A stretch of DNA of 64,000 bases. It comes from Hyphomicrobiales bacterium. GTDB lineage: Bacteria > Pseudomonadota > Alphaproteobacteria > Rhizobiales > Rhizobiaceae. Shown here in pieces: positions 55,880-64,000 of this stretch. A program made the position numbers and the translations under genes. A model generated the notes under the pieces. The model was not told the origin of the DNA and did no database searches. It was given only the letters and a program-made list of their open reading frames with translations. How positions within the stretch are numbered: position 1 is the first letter of the stretch; each line of letters opens with the position of its first letter. The stretch spans positions 666,832 to 730,831 of the forward strand of contig UEGQ01000003.1 in NCBI GenBank assembly GCA_900466005.1, in the 5' to 3' direction.

Positions 55880-55920
55880 CTTGCGATGCGTCAATTCTTT
55901 GATTGAAACTAATTCGCAAG
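55880..55920. promoter_or_regulatory. dyad in the mntH leader/promoter
   Basis: CTTGCGA (55880-55886) and TCGCAAG (55914-55920) are exact inverted arms around a 27-bp AT-rich core. The right-hand arm, read on the minus strand, abuts the ribosome site. It could be a repressor site or an mRNA hairpin hiding the start. Metal-dependent control is likely, but this site is unproven. Confidence 0.4.
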
Positions 55921-56040
55921 AACCTAAAGAGCCGGGCCGGGCGTGGCAAGGGGCGGCGGGAGCCGGGCCATTGTTGTTTTTCGTCGGAAGACTTACATGG
56001 ACGGCCTGACGATTTGTAAGCGTATATGAAGGGCTGCCCG

Positions 56041-56910
56041 ATGCCGAATTTTCTCGATCGCCTGTTGCCGAAACGGTTCCGCAAGAAGGGAACGGTGATC
56101 CCGGTCGTTCGCCTGCACGGGACGATTGCCGCAGGCAGTTCCAGGTTCAAGCCGGCGCTCAATCTCGCAAGCGTGGCGCCGATGCTCGAAAAGGCGTTTT
56201 CCAGGAAGGATGCGCCGGCCGTTGCCATTGCCGTCAATTCGCCGGGCGGCTCGCCCGTCCAGTCGCGGATGATCTTCGAGCGCATCCGGGCGCTCGCCGA
56301 GGAGAAGGGCAAGACGGTGCTCGTCTATGTCGAGGATGTCGCGGCCTCCGGCGGCTACATGATCGCCCTTGCCGGCGACGAGATCGTCGCCGACCCGTCC
56401 TCGATCGTCGGCTCGATCGGCGTCGTCTCCGGCGGCTTCGGTTTCCCGGAACTCTTGAAGAAGATCGGCGTCGAGCGCCGCGTCTATACCGCCGGCGAGA
56501 ACAAGGTGATCCTCGATCCGTTCCAGCCGGAGAAGGAAAGCGACATCGAATACCTGAAGAGCCTGCAGGTGGAGATCCACACCATCTTCATCGACATGGT
56601 GAAGGCACGCCGCGAAAGCCGCCTCGCGGACGAGCCGGGCATCTTCTCAGGACTCTTCTGGACGGGACGTCGCAGCCTGGAGCTCGGTCTCGTCGATCGT
56701 CTCGGCGGCATGCGCGAGGACATCAAGCGCCGCTACGGCAAGGATGCGAAGCTGGAACTCATCAGCGGCGCGAAGGATTTCTTCGGCCGGCGGCTTCCGG
56801 GCGTCTCGGCCTTCGCCGCGCCGGATGCGGAACAGATCGCCGCAGCCGCCGTCGGCGGGCTTGCCGAAGTGCTGGAAGAAAAGGCATTGTGGGGTCGCTA
56901 CGGCCTCTGA
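56041..56910 (+). CDS. sppA: S49-family signal peptide peptidase (SppA-like)
   Basis: A 289-residue serine protease that digests remnant signal peptides in the membrane. The catalytic Ser is in '[20 protein letters not shown]' (about 98-117), and the general-base Lys in '[18 protein letters not shown]' (about 154). It has a P-G-G-S segment ('[18 protein letters not shown]'). It is the short single-domain type, without a clear N-terminal membrane helix: the first 30 residues are basic ('[10 protein letters not shown]'). ATG 56041 is used; ATG 56026 is possible. A small membrane protein gene follows closely. Confidence 0.9.
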   Translation: MPNFLDRLLPKRFRKKGTVIPVVRLHGTIAAGSSRFKPALNLASVAPMLEKAFSRKDAPAVAIAVNSPGGSPVQSRMIFERIRALAEEKGKTVLVYVEDVAASGGYMIALAGDEIVADPSSIVGSIGVVSGGFGFPELLKKIGVERRVYTAGENKVILDPFQPEKESDIEYLKSLQVEIHTIFIDMVKARRESRLADEPGIFSGLFWTGRRSLELGLVDRLGGMREDIKRRYGKDAKLELISGAKDFFGRRLPGVSAFAAPDAEQIAAAAVGGLAEVLEEKALWGRYGL

Positions 56911-56939
56911 GGCCGCGACACGATACGGGAACCGAACGC

Positions 56940-57131
56940 ATGGCGCAGTTGATCCTCCTGCTTCTGCTGGTCGGCGGCGGACTGCTGCTCTACCGCCGCT
57001 TCGTCGCGGATGCCGAAAAGCTCTCCGCCCGCTCGAAGCAGGCGGAGCGCGAGCGCGAGACCGGCGCCATGGGAACGCTGGTCAAGGATCCTGAAACCGG
57101 CGAGTACCGCGTGAAGCGGGAAGGGGAATAA
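56940..57131 (+). CDS. small membrane-anchored hypothetical protein
   Basis: A 63-residue protein with one N-terminal membrane helix ('LILLLLLVGGGLLLYRRFVA', residues 4-23) and a charged tail ending 'LVKDPETGEYRVKREGE'. The tail resembles the conserved ending of small rhizobial proteins beside sppA, function unknown. The ATG at 56940 is 30 bp after the sppA stop. Confidence 0.75.
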   Translation: MAQLILLLLLVGGGLLLYRRFVADAEKLSARSKQAERERETGAMGTLVKDPETGEYRVKREGE

Positions 57132-57205
57132 GGGGCGTCGCCGCCCCCTCGGCTTGCCGGCAAAGGTCGCCGCGACCAGTACGGCTTCGCATCCGCCGTC
57201 GCCCC

Positions 57206-57676
57206 TCACAATCCGAGATCGGACAGCGACGGATGGTCGTCGGGCCTGCGCCCTACCGGCCAGTGGAACAGGCGGTCGCCTTCCTTGATCGGGAGATCGT
57301 TGATCGATGCATGACGGTGCGTCATCAGCCCGTCGGCGCTGAACTGCCAGTTTTCGTTGCCGTAGGAGCGATACCAGTTCCGCGCGTCGTCGTGCCATTC
57401 ATAGGCGAAGCGCACCGCGATGCGGTTGTCCCGAAACGCCCAGATTTCCTTGATCAACCGGTAGTCGAGTTCGCGTCTCCATTTACGCGTGAGAAAGGCC
57501 ACGATGTCCGCGCGACCGGTCAGGAAGTCCGCGCGGTTGCGCCAGCGGCTGTCGAGGCTGTAGGCGAGCGAGACGCGCTCGGGGTCACGGCTGTTCCAGG
57601 CATCTTCGGCAGCTCTGACCTTCTGGCGCGCGGTTTCCTCATCGAAGGGCGGGAGGGGAGGGCGTTGGTTCGACAT
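57206..57676 (-). CDS. DUF1348 / NTF2-like protein
   Basis: A 156-residue SnoaL/NTF2-like domain protein of the DUF1348 family. Characteristic stretches: '[20 protein letters not shown]', '[20 protein letters not shown]', '[20 protein letters not shown]' and '[20 protein letters not shown]'. The cone-shaped fold often holds small enzymes or binding proteins; substrate unknown. It is divergent from a tetR gene across 74 bp holding repeated operator-like sequence, so it is probably the repressor's main target. Confidence 0.9.
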   Translation of the reverse strand: MSNQRPPLPPFDEETARQKVRAAEDAWNSRDPERVSLAYSLDSRWRNRADFLTGRADIVAFLTRKWRRELDYRLIKEIWAFRDNRIAVRFAYEWHDDARNWYRSYGNENWQFSADGLMTHRHASINDLPIKEGDRLFHWPVGRRPDDHPSLSDLGL

Positions 57677-57690
57677 GATAGCTCCTTTGA

Positions 57691-57742
57691 TATATAGACA
57701 GGTCTGTATATAAACTTGACCTGGACAGGTCTGTCTGTCAAG
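57691..57742. promoter_or_regulatory. TetR operator region between DUF1348 and tetR
   Basis: GACAGGTCTGT occurs twice, at 57697-57707 and 57724-57734, in direct orientation 27 bp apart. Each contains the imperfect palindrome AGAC/GTCT typical of TetR sites. Around the second copy CTTGAC (57715-57720) and GTCAAG (57737-57742) form a perfect 6-bp inverted pair. The first copy should cover the DUF1348 promoter, the second the tetR promoter (TTGACC at 57716). Confidence 0.65.
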
Positions 57743-57750
57743 AACGGCTT

Positions 57751-58317
57751 ATGGTGAAAACGAAGACGAAATCGGTGGTGCCTGCGCGGGAGCGAATCCT
57801 GGAAGCGGCAAGGCGCCTGTTCTACCGGAATGGCATCCGTGCCACCGGCATCGACACAATCATCGCCGAAGCCGGCATTGCCAAGATGTCGTTCTACAAC
57901 AACTTCCCGTCCAAGGACGATCTGGTGCGGGCCTTCCTCACCGCACGCCACGAGGCCTGGATGGCCGCGTTCAGCGGCCGGGTGGAGAGGCATCTCGAGG
58001 AGCGCGGGCTTGCCGCGCTCGCCTTCGCGCTCGAAGAATGGTTCGCCGAGCCGGATTTTCGCGGCTGCGCCTTCATCAACACCGTTGCGGAGTTCGGGCA
58101 AGAATTCGAGGGCGCAATGCGCCACAAGGTCGAGCTGGAGGAGTATGTGCAGGGCATCGCCGTCCGTCTCGGCCTCTCGACGCCCGGGCGCGTCGCCGGC
58201 GAGGCGATGATCGTCATCGAAGGCGCGATCGTCCGCGCGCAGATGGGTTTCCGCGAAGGGCTGCGGGACCAAGCGGCCTCGCTGCTGCAATTGATCGAAC
58301 GGCGCGCGACCGGCTGA
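57751..58317 (+). CDS. TetR-family transcriptional repressor
   Basis: A 188-residue regulator. The N-terminal helix-turn-helix is '[20 protein letters not shown]' with '[20 protein letters not shown]' and '[12 protein letters not shown]' (about 11-67). The C-terminal ligand domain includes '[20 protein letters not shown]' (about 90-110), a pattern common in TetR proteins with small-molecule inducers. It is divergent from DUF1348 and very likely represses that gene and itself through the repeats between them. The inducer is unknown. Confidence 0.92.
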   Translation: MVKTKTKSVVPARERILEAARRLFYRNGIRATGIDTIIAEAGIAKMSFYNNFPSKDDLVRAFLTARHEAWMAAFSGRVERHLEERGLAALAFALEEWFAEPDFRGCAFINTVAEFGQEFEGAMRHKVELEEYVQGIAVRLGLSTPGRVAGEAMIVIEGAIVRAQMGFREGLRDQAASLLQLIERRATG

Positions 58318-58406
58318 CCTCGCCGCGGCACAGACTCTTGACCCGACCGGCCGGGCGTGGCACTGACCCCGGTAACATCCTGATCCAGCAAAGACCGGCT
58401 TTCACC

Positions 58407-59360
58407 ATGTCCGATATTCCTTCCCACATGGACCCCAAGCGCTCGTTCCAGGCGCTCATCCTGACGCTGCACAACTATTGGGCCGACAAGGGCTGCGCCG
58501 TTCTGCAGCCGTACGACATGGAAGTCGGCGCCGGCACTTTCCATCCGGCAACGACGCTGCGTGCGCTCGGTCCGAAGCCGTGGAAAGCGGCCTATGTCCA
58601 GCCCTCGCGCCGTCCCTCCGACGGCCGCTACGGCGAGAACCCGAACCGCCTGCAGCACTACTACCAATACCAGGTGATCCTGAAGCCGAACCCGTCCAAC
58701 CTGCAGGAGCTCTATCTCGGCTCTCTCGCGGCGATCGGCCTCGATCCGCTGCTGCACGACATCCGCTTCGTCGAGGACGACTGGGAAAGCCCCACCCTCG
58801 GCGCTTGGGGTCTCGGCTGGGAATGCTGGTGCGATGGCATGGAAGTCTCGCAATTCACCTATTTCCAGCAGGTCTGCGGCATCGAGTGCTCGCCGGTCGC
58901 CGGCGAACTCACCTACGGCCTCGAGCGCCTCGCCATGTATGTGCAGGGCGTCGACAACGTCTACGACCTCAACTTCAACGGACGTGAAGGCGAGGAGAAG
59001 ATCTCCTACGGCGACGTCTTCCTGCAGGCCGAGCAGGAATATTCCCGCCACAATTTCGAATACGCCAACACCGAAATGCTGCACCGCCATTTCGAAGACG
59101 CGGAAAAGGAATGCCAGGCGCTTCTCGCCGCCGGCGCACCGGGCGAGAGTGACAACCAGCGCCTGCACAAGTGCGTCTTCCCGGCCTACGACCAGTGCAT
59201 CAAGGCGAGCCACGTCTTCAACCTGCTCGACGCCCGCGGCGTGATCTCGGTGACGGAGCGCCAGAGCTATATCCTGCGCGTCCGCACCCTCGCCAAGGCC
59301 TGCGGCGAAGCCTTCCTGCTGACCGACGCCGGCGGGGCGAATCTCGGCAAGGCCGCGTGA
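58407..59360 (+). CDS. glyQ: glycyl-tRNA synthetase alpha subunit
   Basis: The 317-residue catalytic subunit of the alpha2-beta2 bacterial glycyl-tRNA synthetase. Class II motifs are visible in '[20 protein letters not shown]', '[20 protein letters not shown]' (about 38-57), '[20 protein letters not shown]' and '[20 protein letters not shown]'. The beta subunit gene glyS is not adjacent: DUF4328, lemA, an EPSP synthase and DUF2207 follow, so glyS, if linked, lies beyond the window. The ATG at 58407 fits the family start; the frame continues upstream into tetR. Confidence 0.97.
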   Translation: MSDIPSHMDPKRSFQALILTLHNYWADKGCAVLQPYDMEVGAGTFHPATTLRALGPKPWKAAYVQPSRRPSDGRYGENPNRLQHYYQYQVILKPNPSNLQELYLGSLAAIGLDPLLHDIRFVEDDWESPTLGAWGLGWECWCDGMEVSQFTYFQQVCGIECSPVAGELTYGLERLAMYVQGVDNVYDLNFNGREGEEKISYGDVFLQAEQEYSRHNFEYANTEMLHRHFEDAEKECQALLAAGAPGESDNQRLHKCVFPAYDQCIKASHVFNLLDARGVISVTERQSYILRVRTLAKACGEAFLLTDAGGANLGKAA

Positions 59361-60097
59361 CGCCGAGCCGGTCCCTTCCGGCTCCTGCCTTCGCCCGGCG
59401 GCTCGACCGGGCGCGCCGCCTCTGGGAGTGGCTTGCCCTTGCCACCGGCGCGCTGATCGCCGTCAAGGTCGTCTCCTATCTCTACCTTGCCTTTGCGAGC
59501 TACGTGGTCGAACGCACCGGCTCGCGGGTCACTGCGGGCATCGACGGCCCGGCCGTGCAGGCCTGGTTTTCGATCGAGGTCGGGTGGGACATCACGGTGA
59601 TCCTGCTGGGCGCTGTGCTGCTGATCGTCTGGCTCCGGCTGATCTGGCTTTCGGTCGTCCTTGCCGAACGCATTTCTCCAGGCAGCGTGCGTTACCCGGC
59701 CTGGATGGCGGTTATTGGCTTCCTCGTTCCGATCGCCAGCCTCTGGATGCCGATATATGCGATGAGCGACCTCGACGAATTTTCCACGCGCGAAGAAGGA
59801 CGATCCGCTGTGCCGCTTCCGTGGTATCCCGCCGCGATCGTCGTGCTGACGCTGGTCTCGTTCCAGCTGGATTCCGCCGGCTTCGGTGTCTCCGGCGCCG
59901 CGCCGACCGACATGGCGAGCGCGCGGACGGTGCTGCATCTCGTTGCCGCCGGCGGTGTCGGCAAGCTCCTGCTGCTGCTTGCCTGTGACGGCTTCCTGCG
60001 GACGATCCTTCCCGGGCAGGAGATCGCCCTTGCCGACCTTTCCGGCCGCGAACAGGCATGGGGCCGGACGGGCGGAGATTACGCAGATTCTCGATGA
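59357..60097 (+). CDS. DUF4328-like membrane protein
   Basis: A 246-residue membrane protein with about five or six helices. Pattern: '[20 protein letters not shown]', '[20 protein letters not shown]', then '[20 protein letters not shown]' with 'PIYAMSDL' (about 115-142), which fits DUF4328. The function is unknown. Its GTG at 59357 overlaps the glyQ stop, so it is translationally coupled to glyQ. It has no signal of its own between glyQ and here. Confidence 0.78.
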   Translation: MTPSRSLPAPAFARRLDRARRLWEWLALATGALIAVKVVSYLYLAFASYVVERTGSRVTAGIDGPAVQAWFSIEVGWDITVILLGAVLLIVWLRLIWLSVVLAERISPGSVRYPAWMAVIGFLVPIASLWMPIYAMSDLDEFSTREEGRSAVPLPWYPAAIVVLTLVSFQLDSAGFGVSGAAPTDMASARTVLHLVAAGGVGKLLLLLACDGFLRTILPGQEIALADLSGREQAWGRTGGDYADSR

Positions 60098-60187
60098 CGG
60101 CGGCCGCAAGGCCCTAGAATGGCTGGTGACTTTCGGCGCAGGGACGCATAAGGTCCGGCATTGTTCGCCCTCGCCGGAGCATGGAAG

Positions 60188-60739
60188 ATGTTTACTATTC
60201 TCGCGATACTTGCCGCCCTCGTTCTTTATGCAGTTTTCATCTACAACGGCCTCGTCAAGGCCCGGCAGATGGCCGAGGAGGCCTGGTCCGGCATCGACGT
60301 GCAGCTGAAGCGCCGTGCGGACCTCATCCCGAACCTCATCGAGACGGTCAAAGGTTACGCCGGCCACGAGAAATCGACGCTCGAGGAAGTGGTCGCGCTG
60401 CGCAACAAGGCGCAGGCCGTGCCCGCGGGTGACGTCGAAGGGCGTGCGGTCGCCGAAGGCCTGCTCGGCCAGGCGCTCGGCCGGGTGATCGCGCTCGCGG
60501 AAGCCTATCCGGACCTCAAGGCCAACCAGAACTTCCTGGAACTGCAGCGCTCTCTCGAAACCATCGAAGGCGAGATCCAGATGTCGCGCCGCTATTACAA
60601 CGGGGCCGCGCGCGACCTGAACGTCAAGGTGGAAAGCTTCCCTTCCAATCTGGTGGCAGGCCAGTTCGGCTTTGCCAAGAAGCCCTATTTCGAGATTGCC
60701 AACGAGGCCGACCGCGCCGTTCCGACGGTGAAGTTCTAA
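60188..60739 (+). CDS. lemA: LemA family protein
   Basis: A 183-residue protein with one N-terminal membrane helix ('FTILAILAALVLYAVFIYN') and a helical-bundle cytosolic/extracytosolic part. Family marks are 'AWSGIDVQLKRRADLIPNLI', 'TVKGYAGHEKSTLEEVVALR', 'AYPDLKANQNFLELQRSLE', 'ISMARRYYN'-like 'QMSRRYYNGAARDLNVKV' and 'FPSNLVAGQFGF'. Function unknown; LemA is commonly next to DUF2207 or TPM proteins, as here. ATG 60188 (GGAGCATGGAAG upstream) is used; 60161 is an alternative. Confidence 0.92.
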   Translation: MFTILAILAALVLYAVFIYNGLVKARQMAEEAWSGIDVQLKRRADLIPNLIETVKGYAGHEKSTLEEVVALRNKAQAVPAGDVEGRAVAEGLLGQALGRVIALAEAYPDLKANQNFLELQRSLETIEGEIQMSRRYYNGAARDLNVKVESFPSNLVAGQFGFAKKPYFEIANEADRAVPTVKF

Positions 60740-60781
60740 GTTGAGCGCTCCTGCAAACGGAGCGCGACCGAGACAAGACGC

Positions 60782-62038
60782 ATGAAGACAGACAAACTGA
60801 CCATCATTCCGCCCGGCCATCCGCTCACCGGACGGGTGAGCCCTCCGGGTTCGAAATCGATCACCAATCGTGCACTGCTGCTCGCCGGACTTGCGAAGGG
60901 GACGAGCCGTCTCACCGGCGCGCTGAAGAGCGACGACACCCGCTACATGGCCGAAGCGCTGCGGGCGATGGGTGTCACCGTCGAGGAGCCCGATGCGACC
61001 ACCTTCGTCGTCACGAGTTCCGGTGAGCTGACGCCCTCGGCTGCGCCGCTCTTCCTCGGCAATGCCGGTACCGCCACCCGCTTCCTGACTGCTGCGCTGG
61101 CGCTCGGCCGCGGGCACTATGTGGTCGATGGCGACGAGCACATGCGCAAGCGTCCGATCAAGCCGCTTGTCGATGCGCTCCGTTCGCTCGGCGTCGCGAT
61201 CGAGGCACCGACCGGCTGCCCGCCGGTCACCATCAATGCCACCGGCGCCTTCGCAGAGAACCGCGTGGTGATCGATGCCGGCCTGTCGAGCCAGTATGTC
61301 TCCGCGCTGCTGATGGCGGCGGCCTGCGCCGATGCCCCCTTCGAGATCGCCCTTGCCGGCGCCGATATCGGTGCGCGCGGCTATATCGACCTGACACTTG
61401 CCGCCATGCGCGCCTTCGGTGCGCGTGTCGAGCAGCCGACGCCCGCCTCCTGGCGGATCGAACCGACCGGCTATACGGCGACCGACTTCCACATCGAGCC
61501 GGATGCGTCGGCTGCGACCTATCTTTGGGCGGCGGAAGTGCTGACCGGCGGGACAATCGACATCGGCACGCCGGCCGCCGAATTCACCCAGCCGGATGCG
61601 AAGGCGCATGATGTCATCGCCGCCTTCCCGTCCATGCCGGCGGTGATCGACGGCTCGCAGATGCAGGACGCCATCCCGACGATCGCCGTGCTCGCGGCCT
61701 TCAACGACAAGCCGGTGCGTTTCACCGGCATCGCCAACCTTCGCGTCAAGGAATGCGACCGCATCCGCGCGCTCTCGACGGGCCTGAACAATATCCGTCC
61801 GGGTCTTGCAGAGGAGGAGGGCGACGACCTTCTGGTCTTTGCCGATCCGGCACTCGTCGGCCAGGACCTGCCGGCGGCGATCGACACCTTCGCCGACCAT
61901 CGCATCGCCATGAGCTTCGCGCTCGCCGGGCTGAAGATTTCCGGCATCACCATTCTCGACCCCGGCTGCGTCGCCAAGACCTATCCCGATTACTGGGATG
62001 CGCTGGCCTCGCTCGGCGTCCAATACAAGGCGGGATAA
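60782..62038 (+). CDS. EPSP synthase (3-phosphoshikimate 1-carboxyvinyltransferase), non-CP4 type
   Basis: A 418-residue member of the EPSP synthase family, which joins shikimate-3-phosphate to PEP in aromatic synthesis. Residues needed for the reaction are kept: 'PPGSKSITNRALLLAGLAKG' (Lys, Ser, Arg), 'LFLGNAGTATRFLTAALALG', 'HMRKRPIKPLVDALRSLG', 'SSQYVSALLMAA', 'QMQDAIPTIAVLAAF', 'RVKECDRIRAL', 'DHRIAMSFALAGLK' and 'KTYPDYWDAL'. In the glyphosate-site loop Met-Arg-Pro of class I is Thr-Arg-Phe. It differs from the class II (CP4-like) enzyme common in rhizobia, so it may be a second copy. It lies between lemA and DUF2207. Confidence 0.88.
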   Translation: MKTDKLTIIPPGHPLTGRVSPPGSKSITNRALLLAGLAKGTSRLTGALKSDDTRYMAEALRAMGVTVEEPDATTFVVTSSGELTPSAAPLFLGNAGTATRFLTAALALGRGHYVVDGDEHMRKRPIKPLVDALRSLGVAIEAPTGCPPVTINATGAFAENRVVIDAGLSSQYVSALLMAAACADAPFEIALAGADIGARGYIDLTLAAMRAFGARVEQPTPASWRIEPTGYTATDFHIEPDASAATYLWAAEVLTGGTIDIGTPAAEFTQPDAKAHDVIAAFPSMPAVIDGSQMQDAIPTIAVLAAFNDKPVRFTGIANLRVKECDRIRALSTGLNNIRPGLAEEEGDDLLVFADPALVGQDLPAAIDTFADHRIAMSFALAGLKISGITILDPGCVAKTYPDYWDALASLGVQYKAG

Positions 62039-62044
62039 TCGACC

Positions 62045-63976
62045 GTGAAAACGCTCTTCGGCCTCCTCTTCACGATGTTCCTCTCGCTGGCCCTCGTGAG
62101 GGGGGCTGCGGCCGAAGAGGTCATCCGGTCCTATCATGCCGATATCGAGGTCGCGGCCGATGCGACGCTGACGGTGACGGAGACGATCACCGTCAATGCC
62201 GAAGGCAACGAGATCCGGCGCGGCATCTTCCGCGACTTCCCGCTCTACGCCGTCGACGAGGCCGGGCGCCGCACCAAGGTCGACTTCGAGCTTCTCTCGG
62301 TCGAACGCGACGGCGAGCCCGAGGCGAACCATACCGAGACCATCTCCGGCGGCATTCGCATTTATGCCGGCTCGGCCGACGTCTTTCTCTCTCCCGGGGA
62401 ATATACCTACCGCTTCACCTACAGGACCGGCCGGCAGATCCGCTATTTCGAGGATCATGACGAGCTCTACTGGAACGTCACCGGCAACGGCTGGCAGTTC
62501 CCGATCGAGGAGGCGAGCGCCACCGTTTCGCTTCCGGACGGTGCGAAGCCGACGAAGACGGCGGTCTATACCGGTCCGCAGGGCTCGACGGAGAGCAACG
62601 CCCGTACGGTGCCCGGCAGCGGCGGGCTGCAGTTCGAGACGACCCGCCGGCTCGGCCCGCAGGAGGGATTGACCATCGTCCTCGGCCTCCCGAAAGGGCT
62701 CGTTGCTGCGCCGACAGCCGAGCAGACGCGCTGGTGGTTCCTGCGCGACAACATCAATGCGATCCTCGGCTTCGGCGGCCTTCTCCTGGTTTTTGCCTAT
62801 TACCTGCGTTCGTGGATTGCCGTCGGACGGGACCCGGACGGGGGCGTGATCGTGCCGCGCTGGGACCCGCCGGAGGGCATTTCGCCGGCGCTCGTCAACT
62901 ATATCGACAACAAGGGCTTTTCCGGCGCAGGCTGGACGGCGCTCTCCGCCTCGCTGATCGATCTCGCCGTCCACGGCTATGTCGAACTCGACGATCTCGA
63001 GAAGTCGATCGTCGTGCGGCGCACCGGAAAGGCGGCGCCGAAGGCACCTCAAGCCGGGCAGGCGAGCCTCCTTGCCGAACTCGGCGAGGCCGGCAGCACG
63101 TTCACCATCGACAAGAAGAACGGCAAGCGCGTCGAAAGCGTCGGCCGCAAGTTCCGCAGCGCCATCGAGAAGGAGCATCGCGGCAAGTACTACCGTGCCA
63201 ATTCCGGCTATTTCGCCGGCGGCGTGGCGCTCAGCATCGCGGCACTTGTGGCGCTCTTCGTCTTCGGGACGCTGGAAGAAGACACGATTGGGCTGATGTT
63301 CATCCCGACCTTCTTCTCGGTCTTCTTCGGCGCCTTCGGGGTGGCGATCGGCAAGGGGCTGAGCCGCAGTGCCTCGCTGCTTTCGAAGATCGTCTCGATC
63401 GTGGTGCTGACGGTGATCGGTTTCGCCGCCTTCACCATTTTTTTGCTGGTCGTCGTGACGGCCGTCTTCGAGCTTGCCGACGCCAGCCAGACGGAAGTGG
63501 TGATCGCCGTCGGCGCCATCGTGCTGCTCAACGTGCTCTTCTTCTTCCTGATGGGGGCGCCGACGCCGATCGGCCGCAAGATGATGGACGGCATCGAGGG
63601 CCTGCGCACCTATATGACGCTCGCTGAAAAGGACCGGCTCAACATGCAGGGCGTGCCGACGATGTCGCCGAGCCATTTCGAGACTTTGCTGCCCTATGCG
63701 GTCGCGCTCGGCGTCGAAAAGCCCTGGACCAGCACCTTCGAGACCTGGCTCGCCTCCGCGGCCGCCGGTGCTGCCGCGGCGAGCTACCAGCCGGCCTGGT
63801 ATCACGGCGATCTCTCGCGCGGCGTCGGCGACCGCATCGGCGGCTTCTCCTCGGCGATGGCCTCCACCATGGCCTCGACCATCCCGCAACCGGTCAAGAG
63901 CTCGTCCTCCGGCTTCTCCTCGGGCGGCGGCTTTTCCGGCGGCGGCGGTGGCGGCGGCGGCGGTGGAGGATGGTAA
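62045..63976 (+). CDS. DUF2207 domain membrane protein
   Basis: A 643-residue protein. A signal peptide ('[19 protein letters not shown]', about 5-23) leads into an extracytoplasmic DUF2207 beta-domain (about 24-230: '[20 protein letters not shown]', '[15 protein letters not shown]', '[20 protein letters not shown]'). There is a membrane helix near 240-260, then a cytosolic part and more helices (about 390-500). The C-terminus is Ser/Gly-rich, ending in a run of glycines and Trp. Function unknown; usually beside lemA, as here. It starts with GTG 62045, 6 bp after the EPSP synthase stop. Confidence 0.9.
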   Translation: MKTLFGLLFTMFLSLALVRGAAAEEVIRSYHADIEVAADATLTVTETITVNAEGNEIRRGIFRDFPLYAVDEAGRRTKVDFELLSVERDGEPEANHTETISGGIRIYAGSADVFLSPGEYTYRFTYRTGRQIRYFEDHDELYWNVTGNGWQFPIEEASATVSLPDGAKPTKTAVYTGPQGSTESNARTVPGSGGLQFETTRRLGPQEGLTIVLGLPKGLVAAPTAEQTRWWFLRDNINAILGFGGLLLVFAYYLRSWIAVGRDPDGGVIVPRWDPPEGISPALVNYIDNKGFSGAGWTALSASLIDLAVHGYVELDDLEKSIVVRRTGKAAPKAPQAGQASLLAELGEAGSTFTIDKKNGKRVESVGRKFRSAIEKEHRGKYYRANSGYFAGGVALSIAALVALFVFGTLEEDTIGLMFIPTFFSVFFGAFGVAIGKGLSRSASLLSKIVSIVVLTVIGFAAFTIFLLVVVTAVFELADASQTEVVIAVGAIVLLNVLFFFLMGAPTPIGRKMMDGIEGLRTYMTLAEKDRLNMQGVPTMSPSHFETLLPYAVALGVEKPWTSTFETWLASAAAGAAAASYQPAWYHGDLSRGVGDRIGGFSSAMASTMASTIPQPVKSSSSGFSSGGGFSGGGGGGGGGGGW

Positions 63977-63977
63977 A

Positions 63978-64000
63978 CTTCCCCACCTCCCCCTTGAGGG
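63978..64000. repeat. left end of a palindromic intergenic element (cut by the window)
   Basis: 'ttccccacctcccccttgaggg' starts just after the DUF2207 stop and resembles the C-rich arms of the element at 40-200. Only the first part is inside the window, so the assignment is tentative. Confidence 0.35.

Noticed and set aside
59267..63889. 1540-codon open frame on the minus strand, antisense to glyQ end, DUF4328, lemA, EPSP synthase and DUF2207
   Set aside because: It is the mirror of five well-supported genes in a GC-rich genome. The product is low-complexity (Arg, Asp, Gly, His) with no domain.

Overview
The window is a 64 kb stretch of GC-rich, gene-dense chromosome from an alphaproteobacterium, most likely a Rhizobiaceae member (Sinorhizobium/Ensifer/Rhizobium-like). 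The basis is the protein families, the short HisG with a HisZ subunit, the split ATP synthase a-c-b'-b operon, a CIRCE-controlled groESL, an alphaproteobacterial LexA box (GAAC-N7-GAAC), a CtrA-type box, and short palindromic intergenic repeats of a rhizobial kind. The genus is an inference. I see no prophage, CRISPR array, insertion sequence, rRNA or tRNA.

Layout. 0-6 kb: hisZ-hisG, a DoxX protein, a hypothetical gene, a 715-bp intergenic region with dyads and a copy of the groEL 3' end, then groESL. 6-11 kb: a monooxygenase-fold protein, chrA, a HAD phosphatase, ribF and a two-gene YeeE/YedE pair. 11-20 kb: ileS behind what reads as an isoleucine-codon attenuator, a lipoprotein, a GNAT acetyltransferase, a diguanylate cyclase, tadA, an RluB-like synthase, rsmD and a patatin. 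20-30 kb: a Kef antiporter, pmbA, cysQ-like, DUF4170, a possible small ORF, waaA, a HAD phosphatase, lpxK, DUF2093 and mutL. 30-38 kb: a PAS/receiver protein, a GGDEF-EAL protein, a PRC-barrel protein, an SMP-30 lactonase, a LuxR solo and mrp. 38-46 kb: hsp20 with an FNR/FixK-type promoter, a CorA-like transporter, kup, a cell-wall hydrolase and atpI-B-E-F'-F. 46-58 kb: rnhB, a radical SAM gene with a LexA box, a glycosyltransferase-like protein, the TPR-ispE-moaB operon, a polyprenyl synthase, DUF2007, a methyltransferase, mntH, a signal peptide peptidase, and a DUF1348/tetR divergent pair. 58-64 kb: glyQ, DUF4328, lemA, an EPSP synthase and DUF2207.

Functionally this is core genome: translation (ileS, glyQ, tadA, rsmD, pseudouridine synthase), envelope (waaA, lpxK, cell-wall hydrolase), isoprenoids (ispE, polyprenyl synthase), energy (Fo operon), ion transport (kup, mntH, CorA, Kef, ChrA) and c-di-GMP signalling.

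The parts most worth following are regulatory. The ileS leader has tandem Ile codons, mutually exclusive hairpins and a U-run terminator. The hsp20 promoter has the spacing of a class II FNR/FixK promoter. A LexA box sits in front of the PA0069-family radical SAM gene, and a CtrA-type box lies between mutL and a PAS-receiver gene. An EPSP synthase of unusual sequence is embedded between lemA and DUF2207.
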